From Toxoplasma gondii ME49 (Eukaryota > Apicomplexa > Conoidasida > Eucoccidiorida > Sarcocystidae), in contig NC_031479.1 in the NCBI RefSeq assembly GCF_000006565.2, positions 2,568,289 to 2,632,288 on the forward strand: 64,000 bases of DNA, given 5' to 3'. A model generated the notes under the pieces. The model was not told where the DNA came from, searched no databases, and saw only the letters and a program-made list of their open reading frames with translations. The stretch's first letter is position 1. Each line of letters begins with the position of its first letter. Below are positions 15,701 through 26,679 of the stretch, piece after piece. The translations under genes were made by a program, and so were the position numbers.

Positions 15701-18355
15701 GATTCCTTGGTCTTCAAGGACGGCGACTGCAGGCTCGAGGCCGTGTTGGTTGAAGAGGAGAACGGCCTTGTCTAGACAGGCGCGTAGCTGCGCTTCCTGT
15801 CTCAGTTTTTCCGTCATCGCAAAGTGCGAAAAGTATCCGTCATCCTCTTCGTTCCTTCCCGCGAGACGCCCCCTCTTGAGCACGAAGCGGTGAAGCGCAC
15901 TGTGTTTCCCCACACCAGGAAACGCGCCTGCGGTCCACCGGCGTGTCTCCGCAGAGGGCGAAGGGCCAGGGTCTCTCCACGACGCCCCAGGCCTCGGGAC
16001 ACCTGCATGCGAAGCCAGTTCGCGACCAGACCGTCGCCTTTCAGGTTCATGCCTCCCTCCGCTGAACCTGCTTCCCACCGAACTTGGAGCAGGCGACCGC
16101 GGAGCGAGCCTCCAGCCCAGAGGGTCACCAAAACTCCCCACCTGCTTGCCATCGCCTTCGCAGCCTCGACCCTGCTCTGGTCCCTCCTCTACGTCATACG
16201 AGGACACAAAGCCTTCAGCGCCGGGCTTTGACGGCGAGAAGAGCGACGGCAGTGCCCCCAGGAGAGCAGGATCGGCGGTAGGGAAGACAGCATGCTCGAT
16301 GCCCTCTGCACAGTACGGAAAAAGACTGTCTTCGTCGTCAGAGGAGAAGCCCTCCGGTCCCGATGACTCAAGAAGCGAACGGTGACGGCTGAGAGAGCTC
16401 CAGCCCCGCTCCTCGTCTCCGCGGAAACTGGTTCTGCGAGCTTCCCGAGGGCGCCCACAAACGTGGTGGACACTCGCTCGAGACGATCGGCGAGAAGGCG
16501 GCACAGAGCCGCGGCCAGAATCTTCCGGAGAAGCCGAGAAAGAGGACAGACGCGACGAGGTGCTGCAGACACTGTGGCAGTCTCCCTGGCCGCGTTTCTC
16601 TCCTCGTCGACGCCGACTGCGCGCAACAACGTCTCCTGAAGGACAAGGAGGTACACCTGCCGCGTGGCGAGACAAAGTTTGACGGACGCCGCCGCTCGTT
16701 CGCCGCGAGCGGTAGCCGCTGCCTTCCCTGCTTCTTGCTCGTTCGTCTCTTGGTCGAGGCTTCTCTGAAGCGGACGGCCTTCTGCTCCTCGTGCGTCCAA
16801 CGTCCTGCTGAGGCGTACGCCCAGAACTCCCTCGACTGCCAACCTCTCCCCACTCGTCGCGCGTCCCCCTCGTCTCTCCAGCCTCATCGTTCTCGCCATG
16901 CTCTCGCCGATTCCCAGCGGGGTGCCGAGACGAGGCGCCATGGGCGCAGCGAAGGGCCTCCTCTGGGTTTGGATCGGCGTGGAGGCCGACGAGACCTGGA
17001 GCGGCCCCACTGTTGTTGCAAGGCGAAGTCGAGTTGGCGGAGACGCGATCCACGGCGATTGATAAGCAAGGAAAAGACTCGATCAGATCTCGCACTGGGC
17101 TGTTTGACAGATCTCCTGGGGCATTCCTGCCCTTCTCCAGAGCCGGCGGAGTCGACTCGGCCCTTCTCTGAGCGCTTGCAGAGGATTCACCCCACCGACG
17201 AGACTCAGGGCAAAGCGCCTGTCCTCTGACTTCCGCTTCCTCGTCGTTTAAACTTGAGTTGGCACCACACCATGAATCCCGGCGCGGCGACGCCCTAGCG
17301 GAAGGAAACTCTAGATCAGCGAGGGGAGAAGCTGAAGGACGACGAGGCGACAGTGGATGCGAGGGACGGGACTGGCGGGTTTGGCCACGCGTAGAGACAC
17401 CGCGATCGGGGAAAAACGTCGGAGGACGCCGAGGCGTCACAGTTTCGACGTAGGAAGCGAGCGCAAAAGCAGCAGACAAGGAAGCGAGCGCCGGAGACGC
17501 TGACATGCGTCGTCGATCAGGAAGCGTTGAGGTTACAGACGGTCTTGAAGTCGCTCCGCCTTTGTCTCCATCGACAGCACCCGAGTCGGAACGATTCCGG
17601 AGGTTGCTGCCCCCCTCTCTCCTCTTGTCTCGATGGAGACGCACGGAGTCGCACTCTCCACTTCCTGGATCTCTCCCATCCCGCCATGGATGAGGGAGAC
17701 CTGTCGGCTCTGTTTGTCGAGGGAGTCCTTTGCCAGATTCCCCCTGAGAGTCGGAGTCGCGACCGCTTGCACTACCGAAACCTCCACAGTCCCCAATCTC
17801 TTTGGGCTCGTTCTTGTCTCCGTCACGGGCTTGTCTAGCGAGAGTGGATCGTCGCCTCCCGGGCCTTTCTCCCCCTCGGCGCTGGCCTGGCGCTTCCGCA
17901 CGCTCGCTCAAACTCCCGCCGTCCTTTGGATCAGACAAAGGCGTCGAATCGCAGGCATCCTCAGGCATGCTGTCGTCGAAGCTCCCGCCTGTGTCGCATC
18001 TCTTGGTAGCCGCCACATCGCGCAGGGCGCGCGACCTCGACTCGCCGGAAGAAGCAACATGCGAATCAGACGCTTCTCCAGCCTCTTCCGCTTGCCGGAA
18101 TACCATCTCCCTTTCACCACTCTGTCTCTGTCCTGCTGGATGGGCGCTGCTTCCTGAGGAAGAATCGGACGGGGAAGAGGACGCGCCGTGAAAGTCACGA
18201 GACCCTTGAGCCGTCGGGGCGGGAGAGGTGGACGGAGCTTTCTCTGGAAGGGGAGGAGAATCTCGAGCCTGACTGCGTGGCGAAGCACGAGACGCATACT
18301 GAGGTGACCGACGAGACCGCCGACGGCCCTGAAGTCGAACTGCTGACGGCGCCAT
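6736..18355 (-). CDS. Sec7 - PH-like - TBC fusion protein (Arf-GEF plus Rab-GAP architecture)
   Basis: Complement exons, 5' to 3': 18355-15632, 15254-14826, 14228-8944, 8509-8164, 7814-7663, 6847-6736. They total 9,048 nt, giving 3,015 residues. The ATG at 18355 has A at -3. Residues 1-850 are Ser/Arg/Pro-rich low complexity. Sec7 lies at about 855-1045: GIL..NDPE, FLYETPGLDK with Glu900 at the GBF1-type catalytic glutamate position, GLLLGD, FIPPGESQ in place of FRLPGEAQ, and HTDRHN for NTDLHN. A PH-like domain lies at about 1610-1755 (VFLKLCRNGKMKPRLL ... WLQFFHAK), followed by a Gln-rich coiled segment and W-x-x-x-ILPHW. TBC starts near 2370 (LRGTLWGLAIGN), is interrupted by about 400 low-complexity residues, and resumes at YRPDIGAVRGM, LYRHFKGLRIHPNLYLLQWLETLFA, TWDAILLLGEGFTFQVALGLL. 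Known: Sec7 activates Arf, TBC inactivates Rab. Inferred: a Golgi/endosome coordinator of both GTPase classes. The TBC half may be catalytically impaired. Confidence 0.9.
7484..7497. repeat. Poly-C run in last Sec7-TBC intron
   Basis: An uninterrupted run of about 11 C (G on the coding strand) lies inside the 7662-6848 intron. Runs of this kind are also seen near 32270 and 61300. Confidence 0.7.
15440..15535. repeat. (TA)n/(GATA)-like repeat in first Sec7-TBC intron
   Basis: About 95 bases of alternating TA with GATA and GAGA interruptions in the intron that splits the Sec7 domain (15631-15255). Confidence 0.9.
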
Positions 18356-21300
18356 CCTCTTCAGACGCAGAAACAGGACGGACGGGAGACTTGTCAAACC
18401 CCTGTCGACGAGGACCTCTGGGAGGTTGAATCCGAAACGGAATCGAGAGCAAGCACAACAAATGAGGATTACTCAGACAAGAACAAAAGATGAGGGAAAG
18501 ACGATGGAGAACTAGAAGTACGGAAAGAAAGACTTTGGGTGCTCAATGACGGATGCCGTCAGACGGATTCCTCAGATTCGGGGATGACCACGCTCTCACG
18601 CCACATTCGTTGTTCCGACCCGTGGCGACTTCGCACTGCTCGCTTAACCTTTCGTTATCCTACTGATTTACAACGTTGTCTCTCTCGGCGGACCCCCAGT
18701 AGAACAAAGGTGCGCCATGATCTCTGGATCAAGAGAGGGACGGGAGCTACATGGCTTGCAGACGAATTTCAGAGCGCTGCGTCCGGACCGCCCGAAGTAT
18801 ATCCACATCAGCCTGAAAGCAATACACTGCACTGGAATATGTGCGTCCACGGGGGAGGAAGACCGACAAATTTGACGGCACTGCACATCGACTTCCCTCA
18901 AAGGATGCGCCCACATCGACAGGACCGGACGCGGGGCCCGTAACGACCGGGCATTGACACCATGGAGAGAAATAGAAATAAATCACATCCAACCTACATT
19001 CAACCGCTTCGAAACAGGTACGAGTCCAACAAAAATCGTTTTCCAGACCGTCGGCACGGCCGTTCCTGGCCCTGGAAGCTGCCCATACCACCAAAAACAA
19101 AATGCTTACGAGGTCTGGGGGAATCCCGGCAAAAGAGACCGACGCAACGCTTTCGACGTTTTTCCTCCAGAGTCTCTCACAGGGTAGCATGGAAAACGAA
19201 CGTTTCAGCCGCCTCTTTTGCCGCGGTAAATGACCCAAATTTGGTCAAGCTGTACAGCACAACGACCCATCTCCCGATTGTCGCGCTCCGGAGAAGGCTG
19301 TACAGACACCCCGAAGCCGCGCTTTCGTGAGGCAAAATGTCCACACGTTCGTGAATTGTACCACTTTGTCTCTTCGAGAGTTCGGGTTTAAGAATTTGTT
19401 ATTTTCTTGGCGAGTTGCCTGCCGCTTTTCTTCGAAATATCGCACAGGAGGCGCGCCCCCTCTGTCCAGTTGCGCCTTTTCCGCACTCAAAACTTGGCGA
19501 ATTTCTGTCCCCTTCCACAGAAGCAAAAACGGAATCGCGGAGAAATCGATGGAAATCGTGGAGACGAGGGAAAGAAGCACGCAGTGAGCAACGCAGAACC
19601 TGCCCGAACAGCTTCTTCTGTCTTGCTGTTCCCTTGCGCTGTCAACGGCATGGAGAGGGGGAAGAGCTGCTGCGTGCTTTTTCTCGATCAGCGATGGAGC
19701 TTGTCTTCGCAGCAGCAGACCAGTTTCAGCAGCAGCAGCAGCCCGAGTCGCGAGCGCGGAGTCCCGCGGGCAAGGACGGTAGAAATATGAAGCAGGAAGA
19801 TGCATTAAGTGGACGGACAACAATAAAGTGGAAAAGGGAGACGAGCAGAGAATCATCCGGAGCAGTATGCCTTTAACTGGGACGTCGCAGGAGTCGTTCA
19901 CACCCGACATGGCACAAGGCTCCGCCATCCGTTCTCTGGCTCACCTTTTGGCAGCAGCAGAGGCGGGGAAAGACACAAAGGCAGAACGACATTTCGTGAC
20001 TTCCAACGCGCCTAGATCACTTCCTTGTTGCCAAAGAATCCGAAAGGAACTCTGAATCCTTTCTAAAAAAGCGACGCTAATGAAGTCACTCGCAGCGACT
20101 GCCCGCATTTTTTCTCCTCGACGGGGTTCCCGCCCTGTCTCGTGCCGGTACTACCTCAGGGAACCCGCGGTGTCAAAGCTTCCGCGAACCAGACAGAGCT
20201 GCGTAGGTGCCATAGGAACAACATGTTCTAGCAACAGCTCACGCAGCAAGTGAGACCCTGCAGAGCAAATCGTTTTCCTTAACAATCAGTTTCTGTGCAA
20301 AAGTTTTTGAGAGTCTCTCCAGCCTTTTTTGCCGTCACGCAGAAACACGCGTCGATTCGCCCATCTCACCCTCGGAAGGCTGAGTTGAGTGTCCTTGCGT
20401 CTATCGTGAACGGGGGCTGGACCGCCATCGTTCCGACCGTTTTTCCCAGAAAAATGAAAAGCACATTGATAATCTGCGCCGATACACACTAAAGGAAGGA
20501 CAGAGGGAATCGAAACACTCCACTTGCCGCGAACTCACGCAGACCTCGCAACGTCCTTGAACCGGAAGCGGGCTCTGCAAATGGGTGGGCAGCACGGAGG
20601 CACACGCCAGCCATGCACAGATTCTGCTTTTGCACTTTCTGGTCCCTTTGTTTTCTTTCAGACCGAATCCGTAGCATCTTGCTGATTCTTCTGAATGTGT
20701 TAGAGGTGTGCTGGTTCTTCCCCGACACCACAACAAGGCAACACGCATTCCTGTGCCGCTAAGGCCAACAATCGCAGTTTATAGGGAAAAGCATGTCGCT
20801 AGCTCATGCCCACGAAGAAATTCGTACTTAACCGGAACGACGTAGGTTTGCCTACTTCTTCTTTCTCCACGATAGGCTCACCAAAGGGTGCAAGAGAAGC
20901 GGACTGCTGTGAAATAGAGAGTTTGAAACGGGCGGGTTGTATGTATAGTGCAGACCTGCCTTGTCAAGCACAGAGGCAACTGACAGAAGAATGAGAGTCA
21001 GTCACGGTATGCCCTAGTCAGAATAAAGTCGCACGCAACACCGAATAGAAGGAAAAATGGCATGGCGGCGCAGAGGCTCGAAAGCGTTGGAACAGGTGGG
21101 CGCAGGCGTGCACACCAACGGCTGCGTCAGACATTGTTGGCTCTGCCCGCCACAGCGAAGAGCGCCACAACAGCAGGCGAGTAGAAATGAGGGAGACTTC
21201 GACGAGGTCCAAGCGATGTGGAATGACCCTGGAGCGTCGAAGCGGCAAGAATAACGAGGCTCTATGCGAAATATCGAAGAGCAAACTCTAGGAAGCAAAC

Positions 21301-21998
21301 AAGTTGGGAGAAGCGGACGAAGCCACCGGGGTAGTAGACCCTACAGTTGAGCGAGAGACAGGACGAACGCCCATCGAGCGACGGGGATGCGCATGCCAAA
21401 GCGACTAGAAGGAAGATACATCATGGACAAGACACATGACGCATAAAGAGCCAGAGTAACAGAAGCGGGGAGTCTTTCAGAGCGTTCCTCGATTCCTTTC
21501 TTGTCTTTTGTTTTCTGTGGACTAGACGTTTCCGACTGCTTCACCTTCGCCACTCACGGTGTGCTCGTGAGTTCCTCACAACCGTGCGGTGTGCGTCTGC
21601 GAAGAAGAGCGAGAAGAGACACCTCCCTTGCTCGTTTCGAATTCCTTCTGGTCCCATTTTTTCGCTGTTCCATCCTGCCTCTCTTTTTTCCTCCATCGGA
21701 GTTGGTCAACGTTTCCCGCTCCGCCTAATTCCGATCCCCCTTCGCACACCATTTCCCCTTCTCGTTCCGCTTCTGTCGTGCACCGACCTACTAACTATGC
21801 CTTCCGCGTTTTTCACCGTTGCTCCGTTTCCTTTATGTTTTTTCTTGTCTCTGCCTCCGACATCTCCGGCGGCTCCTTTCTCTTTCACCGCGTTCCATGC
21901 TCCATTTCTGAGTCGACATCTTGTTGAGTTGCGAAAAACTGGTGAGAACCCCGCCGTCCCTTCCTCTTTTTTCCAGGCTCTTTCGCAGGCGAGAAGCG
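18356..21998. promoter_or_regulatory. Divergent intergenic region between Sec7-TBC (-) and AAA ATPase (+)
   Basis: This 3.6-kb gap contains the start regions of two divergently transcribed genes and must hold their promoters and 5' UTRs. No TATA box or defined element can be assigned. It has a short CAG run at 19728-19742 and pyrimidine-rich stretches near 21660-21990 just before the AAA ATPase start. The longest ORF is on the minus strand (19245-19928); it shows no recognisable domain and is treated as doubtful. Confidence 0.55.
19728..19742. repeat. Short (CAG)n run
   Basis: Five CAG units, with more CAG triplets just upstream (about 19709-19720), in the divergent intergenic region. Confidence 0.85.
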
Positions 21999-24785
21999 AT
22001 GGACGAAACGGAATCAGTTGTAGCTGCGACCGTCGCAACTGAGGTAGGCTTCCTTCTTTTTCGTTCTTCGCTCCCTCCTTCCATCTTCCTCCGTTTTTCT
22101 TCTCTTCTTTCGTCTTCCCCATTTACCATCGTCCACTCCTCGCGTTGTCCGTTCTCTCGCGGTTTTGATTTCTTTTCTCCCTAGCGTGAGTTTCCCCCGT
22201 TTTCCTTTCTTTCGAGTGTCAACAACGAAAGACGGACCGCTGAGAAGGTAGACACATCTGCATGCGTCTCTCACCTCGGAGGCTTCTCTAATGTTCGAGC
22301 GTTGGCGAACGTCTGTCTGTCGACCGCTCGCTTTGGTCATCGACACAAGTCACTCCCCATTTCTTCTTGCGACGCCTTCGTTAATTCAGTCTCACCTCCA
22401 TGAGTGGGTCGCTGCAGACAGAAAGTGATTTATCTCTGTCCAAGGACTCCACCGGAAAAAACATGTGCATACACATCCACATTATCCTTTCTGCATGTGC
22501 CTTCCACCGCAACCCACATCCCATATCATCAATGTTTCGATCTGTCTACCTTTGTGTCCTCTCCTCTATCTGCCTATCTATCTATAGGCACTTTTGCGTT
22601 CATGTGCATGTGCGCATTTTTCCATCAGTGTTTGTTTCCTCTCTGTCAACTACGCGACAGGACACAGTGATGAGGGTGACGTTCTCCGAAGACCTCGTTG
22701 TGCCCAGTTTCCAGTGTGCTCTTTGTGTGTAAAAAGGCTTTTCGTTCTTCTCTCGCATAGGCGCCGCAGGATGCTGTGCTGCAGGACATGCAGAAGTCGC
22801 CCCTGCGCAACGCTTTTCCTCTGCCTTCGCTGTTCTGGTGTATGTGCAGCTCGCTGCGTCCCTCCGTCCCCCTTCGTCCGACAGCCAGGCGCGCTTGGCT
22901 TCTGAGCGGCGCCACCGGCTTGCATGCGTTCTTCACGCGTCGTCTTCGTTTCCAGATGTCTCTTCTTGGCAAAATAAAAGGAGGAACGTCGCAACCAAAG
23001 CAGGGTGCTCCAGTGTTTCTCGATGCTCTCCACGACTCCAGCGGAACGAGGCCTGGTGCGTCGGCCAGGAAACTCACCCACCGTCTTCTCCAGTGACGTG
23101 TGACCTCTCCGAAGACTCAACGTCCTTCAGTCAATTGCTCGCTTCCGCCGCCATCTTCGGCTCCGCCCCCTTTCAGCTCAGCCCACTCGATTCTTCTTCC
23201 ACTTCGTCTCCTTCCGCTTCCTCTGTTCTGCCCTCTCTTTCGCTCTCAGCCGGAGTCTCTGCTTCTCCCTCTGTGTCCTTGTTTTCCTCTGACTCGGTTC
23301 TCGGTGGCGAAGACACAGCAAGCCTTTTGGAAGTCGCGCGTCTCTGCGAGAGCGGCTCGCTGTCTCTGGGCGTTTCCGAGAGACCGCGAAAAGCAGGAGA
23401 GGACGACACCAACGGCGTTGACAAGGCAGACGTGGATTCGACAGGTTCTTTGGGAAGGCGAAAACAGGAAGACGCTTTCGCGTCTGTAGATGGATCATCC
23501 ATTTCCAGCAGAGACGGCGGCTCCCTGCTTGCGGACTGTGTCCTGGGGAACTTTGGGGAAGCCTCCGACTGTGATCCAACTGCTTGTGGAGTTGCGAGCA
23601 GCGGCAGAGACCTGGCTGCGCTGTTTACGTCGCTGCCTCTCTCCCTCGACCGCTACCTTCTCTGGAATCCTCTTCTCCCTTCCTCCCCTCCTGTCGAGTC
23701 CTTAAACAAGTACGCCGTCGCTCTCGAAGAGCACCGACGTGAGCTTGCGGATGCAGTGAAACACTCGAAGACACTGCAAGAAGCGAACGAGCAGCTCACT
23801 GCAGAAGTCAGCCACCTGCAACAACGAATAGCCGTTTGCATGCAGGAGAAAGAAACGCTCTGCCATCAGCTGAGAGATCGGCCGCAGTCCTCCCGGCCTT
23901 CGCTTCCTCTCCACTCCGACTCTCCCTCCCGCTCCTCATATTCAAAGGAGAAGTCTCGAGCTGCTCCCGCCTCTGCGTCCGCAGCTGCTGTGTCTTCTCT
24001 TGGTGGTAAGCGAGATTCGTGGAGCACCAGAACGAGGGGACGATAAAAACGAGGCTGGCACTCGTTCTAGGGGGGACCCCCCAGCTCCCTCTCTTCGTGG
24101 GCGGCTCTGCGTTCTAACCGCTCGGTCTCTCTTCGCGTCCTGGCGAGGGCCTTGTGTGACTCAGCTGCATGCGTCTTGGGGGGCTGACTGCGGGTGTCTC
24201 CGCCTTCGCACTGTCTCCAGCGAGTGTACAGGACAGGCTGCCCATTCGCCAGATAGGGTATCTGCACACGAGGCTGCCGCAAAGGATTGTTGGCTTGAGT
24301 CCCTTTTTCAGCCACCTGGAGTAGCCTCTGTTGTTTCTGCTTTTCTTCTCACACTTCCTTCTTTTCAGCTAAAAAAAACGATCGGACGATGTGTGTCGAC
24401 TGCTCGGATTCCTTCGCCTTCCCAAATAGGTCTTGCGCGTCCACGCATCTTTCGCCCTCGCTTGATGTCTCGTGCGAGTTCTTGTCTCTCCCCGCCGCGT
24501 CGGATATGGACTTGTGGTGCCTCGCATGTTCTTCCATCCATTTCCTTTTGCCCGATTCTCTCTCTTGCGCATGCACTTGCCTTCTCAGCTGGGGGCTTCT
24601 CGTCGAGTCGGCAACTCCTGCAGACACGCCGAGATCGCGGCCTCCTTAGTCCTGACGACGAGGCGGCTTTGCATGCTCTGGAAGAAGAACAGAAAGTGAG
24701 AGCCGAGAGAAAGAAGGATCAGAAAAGGGAGACGGCGGGGCACTCAACTACCCTGCGCTGTTTACCTATATAGATATCCATATCT

Positions 24786-24834
<49 letters not shown>

Positions 24835-26629
24835 TATACGTATCTATACATATATATATATATATATATGTATGTATATACGTATATATACATATGTATA
24901 CATACATTCATACATATATATATATATATATATATGCATATATAAATATATATACATTCGTATGTACAGATGTCGCGTAACGGTCTCCCTTTCCACGAAC
25001 ACTGTCGTGTAAGGCAATACGCATTCGTTTTTAGGCTGAATGTGATCTGCATCTTTGTCTGCCGATCCGACTTGATAGAACGACGGCGAGAGGGTCCGAC
25101 GCCAGCAGTGTGCGAGAGGAAGACCCACAGGATGAGACAGAAACCTGTGGGGTTTGCATGCGTTAAACGACACACGCAAGAAAAGTATACAAAGTGCAAG
25201 AAGCGACGATTGCAGAAACGGAGTGAGTCCGTACTCGTTTCTGTTAGAGGAAGCCGTAGACATGGATCTAAGTACATTGCGATGCCTTGTCCCCAGCTCT
25301 TGCGAGTAGAGCCAGAATCACGCTCATGTGCATATTCTACCACCTCTGTTTGCGTCAAGATGCATATCAGCAGGCAGCTGGGGAGAATATCTAGATGAGG
25401 GCTTTCCTGCATCAGATATATATATATATATATATGTATATATATGGATATGCATGCGTTCACTCAATTTGATTCTTTGCAGAAGCAAAAGACTTCTGGA
25501 AATCGACACGTAGGCGACGTTCGGTCTCATTGCGAAGCGCGAGGCCGAGAGTCGCCTGCTCACCAAAATGGGGAGGCTCTACCTCCGGGAATGGACGAAT
25601 ATGAAGTGAGGCAAAAAACCTGAAACAAGTGTGAATCTGCTTGTCAGTTGTGACGTCACAAGAGAAGCTCTCTCAAAGCTTTTTATCCGTGTTGCATTTT
25701 CGCGTCTGGTTTGATGGCCGGGGGGGTGTGGGGTATGGTCTCTCCCCTCGCGTCCCCTTCTACCACTTTCGCTTGTTCTCAGAGTGGGCAAGTCAACTAG
25801 AGGTTTCTGTCTCCACCTCTCTCAGGCGTCTGTACCTGCCTGGAGTACACATGCGCCTGAGGCGTCTCTTCTTCCCTGTATATACACCAAAAGCGTCAGT
25901 CAGGGGGTTGCTGCGTCGCTTCAAGGCCTCTGTTTGTTTGACCTGTGCCGCTGTTTCTATGCTCCAGGCCCTCTTGGCTGGCGGCGACATTCGCCCTGAC
26001 ATCATTCAGTGGGTCCTGAGCATGCGCATTGCGCGATCGCCTCTTCATGCAGGAGAAACAATTCAATCCAGTGCGGCTCTGGTACGGTGAAACCATCACA
26101 TCTCTCTCTGCAAACTGCTATACGTTTGTAGGATATATATATATATATATATATAAATATGTATACATGTAAATATCTATGGATTTGTTGGGCGCTGTAT
26201 GCATGCATGCACGTAACTTCTTGTGGATCAGTTGATATTACACGTATGTACATACACATGCATACTTACATAGAGTTATAGATAGATAGCTATAGGGGAA
26301 TTGATATACTGCGCCAGCAGATATGTAGATACGTGTGTATGTCTTAGAGCATGCAGCATTTATTTACATGGATATCTGCAAGCCATGTAGGTATGTGGGC
26401 ACTCTACGTGATTCCATTAAGACATTCACAATTTCAGGAAATGGAAGACGGTTTTCTCTCCGTTTACCGCTCTGGTGTCGGTGCGCTCGTTTCGGTAATT
26501 TGTGAACCATCTTCAGTCGGAACGATGAAAGACGTTTTTTTCGGCGAGCGTCATCGTTCAACGACAGGCGTGCACGCTGATCCCCAAGAAAACGAGAGAA
26601 CACTTTGACATTTTGCTTTGTGCATAAAC

Positions 26630-26679
<50 letters not shown>

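Noticed and set aside
18195..18461. Alternative upstream start or frame for the Sec7-TBC gene
   Set aside because: The in-frame extension above 18355 begins at TTG, not ATG. The ATG at 18355 has good context and keeps the phase through all six exons.
19245..19928. 227-codon minus-strand ORF in the divergent intergenic gap
   Set aside because: It begins with an ATG but in a weak context, has no recognisable domain, and its composition (runs of mixed Ala, Arg, Cys) looks like chance. It could be a small gene but nothing supports it.
23004..23093. Alternative short introns joining the second and third AAA ATPase exons
   Set aside because: Options with introns of 38, 47 or 91 bases also restore the frame, but the GTATGT donor at 22840 with a 254-base intron is a better splice site and a more usual length.
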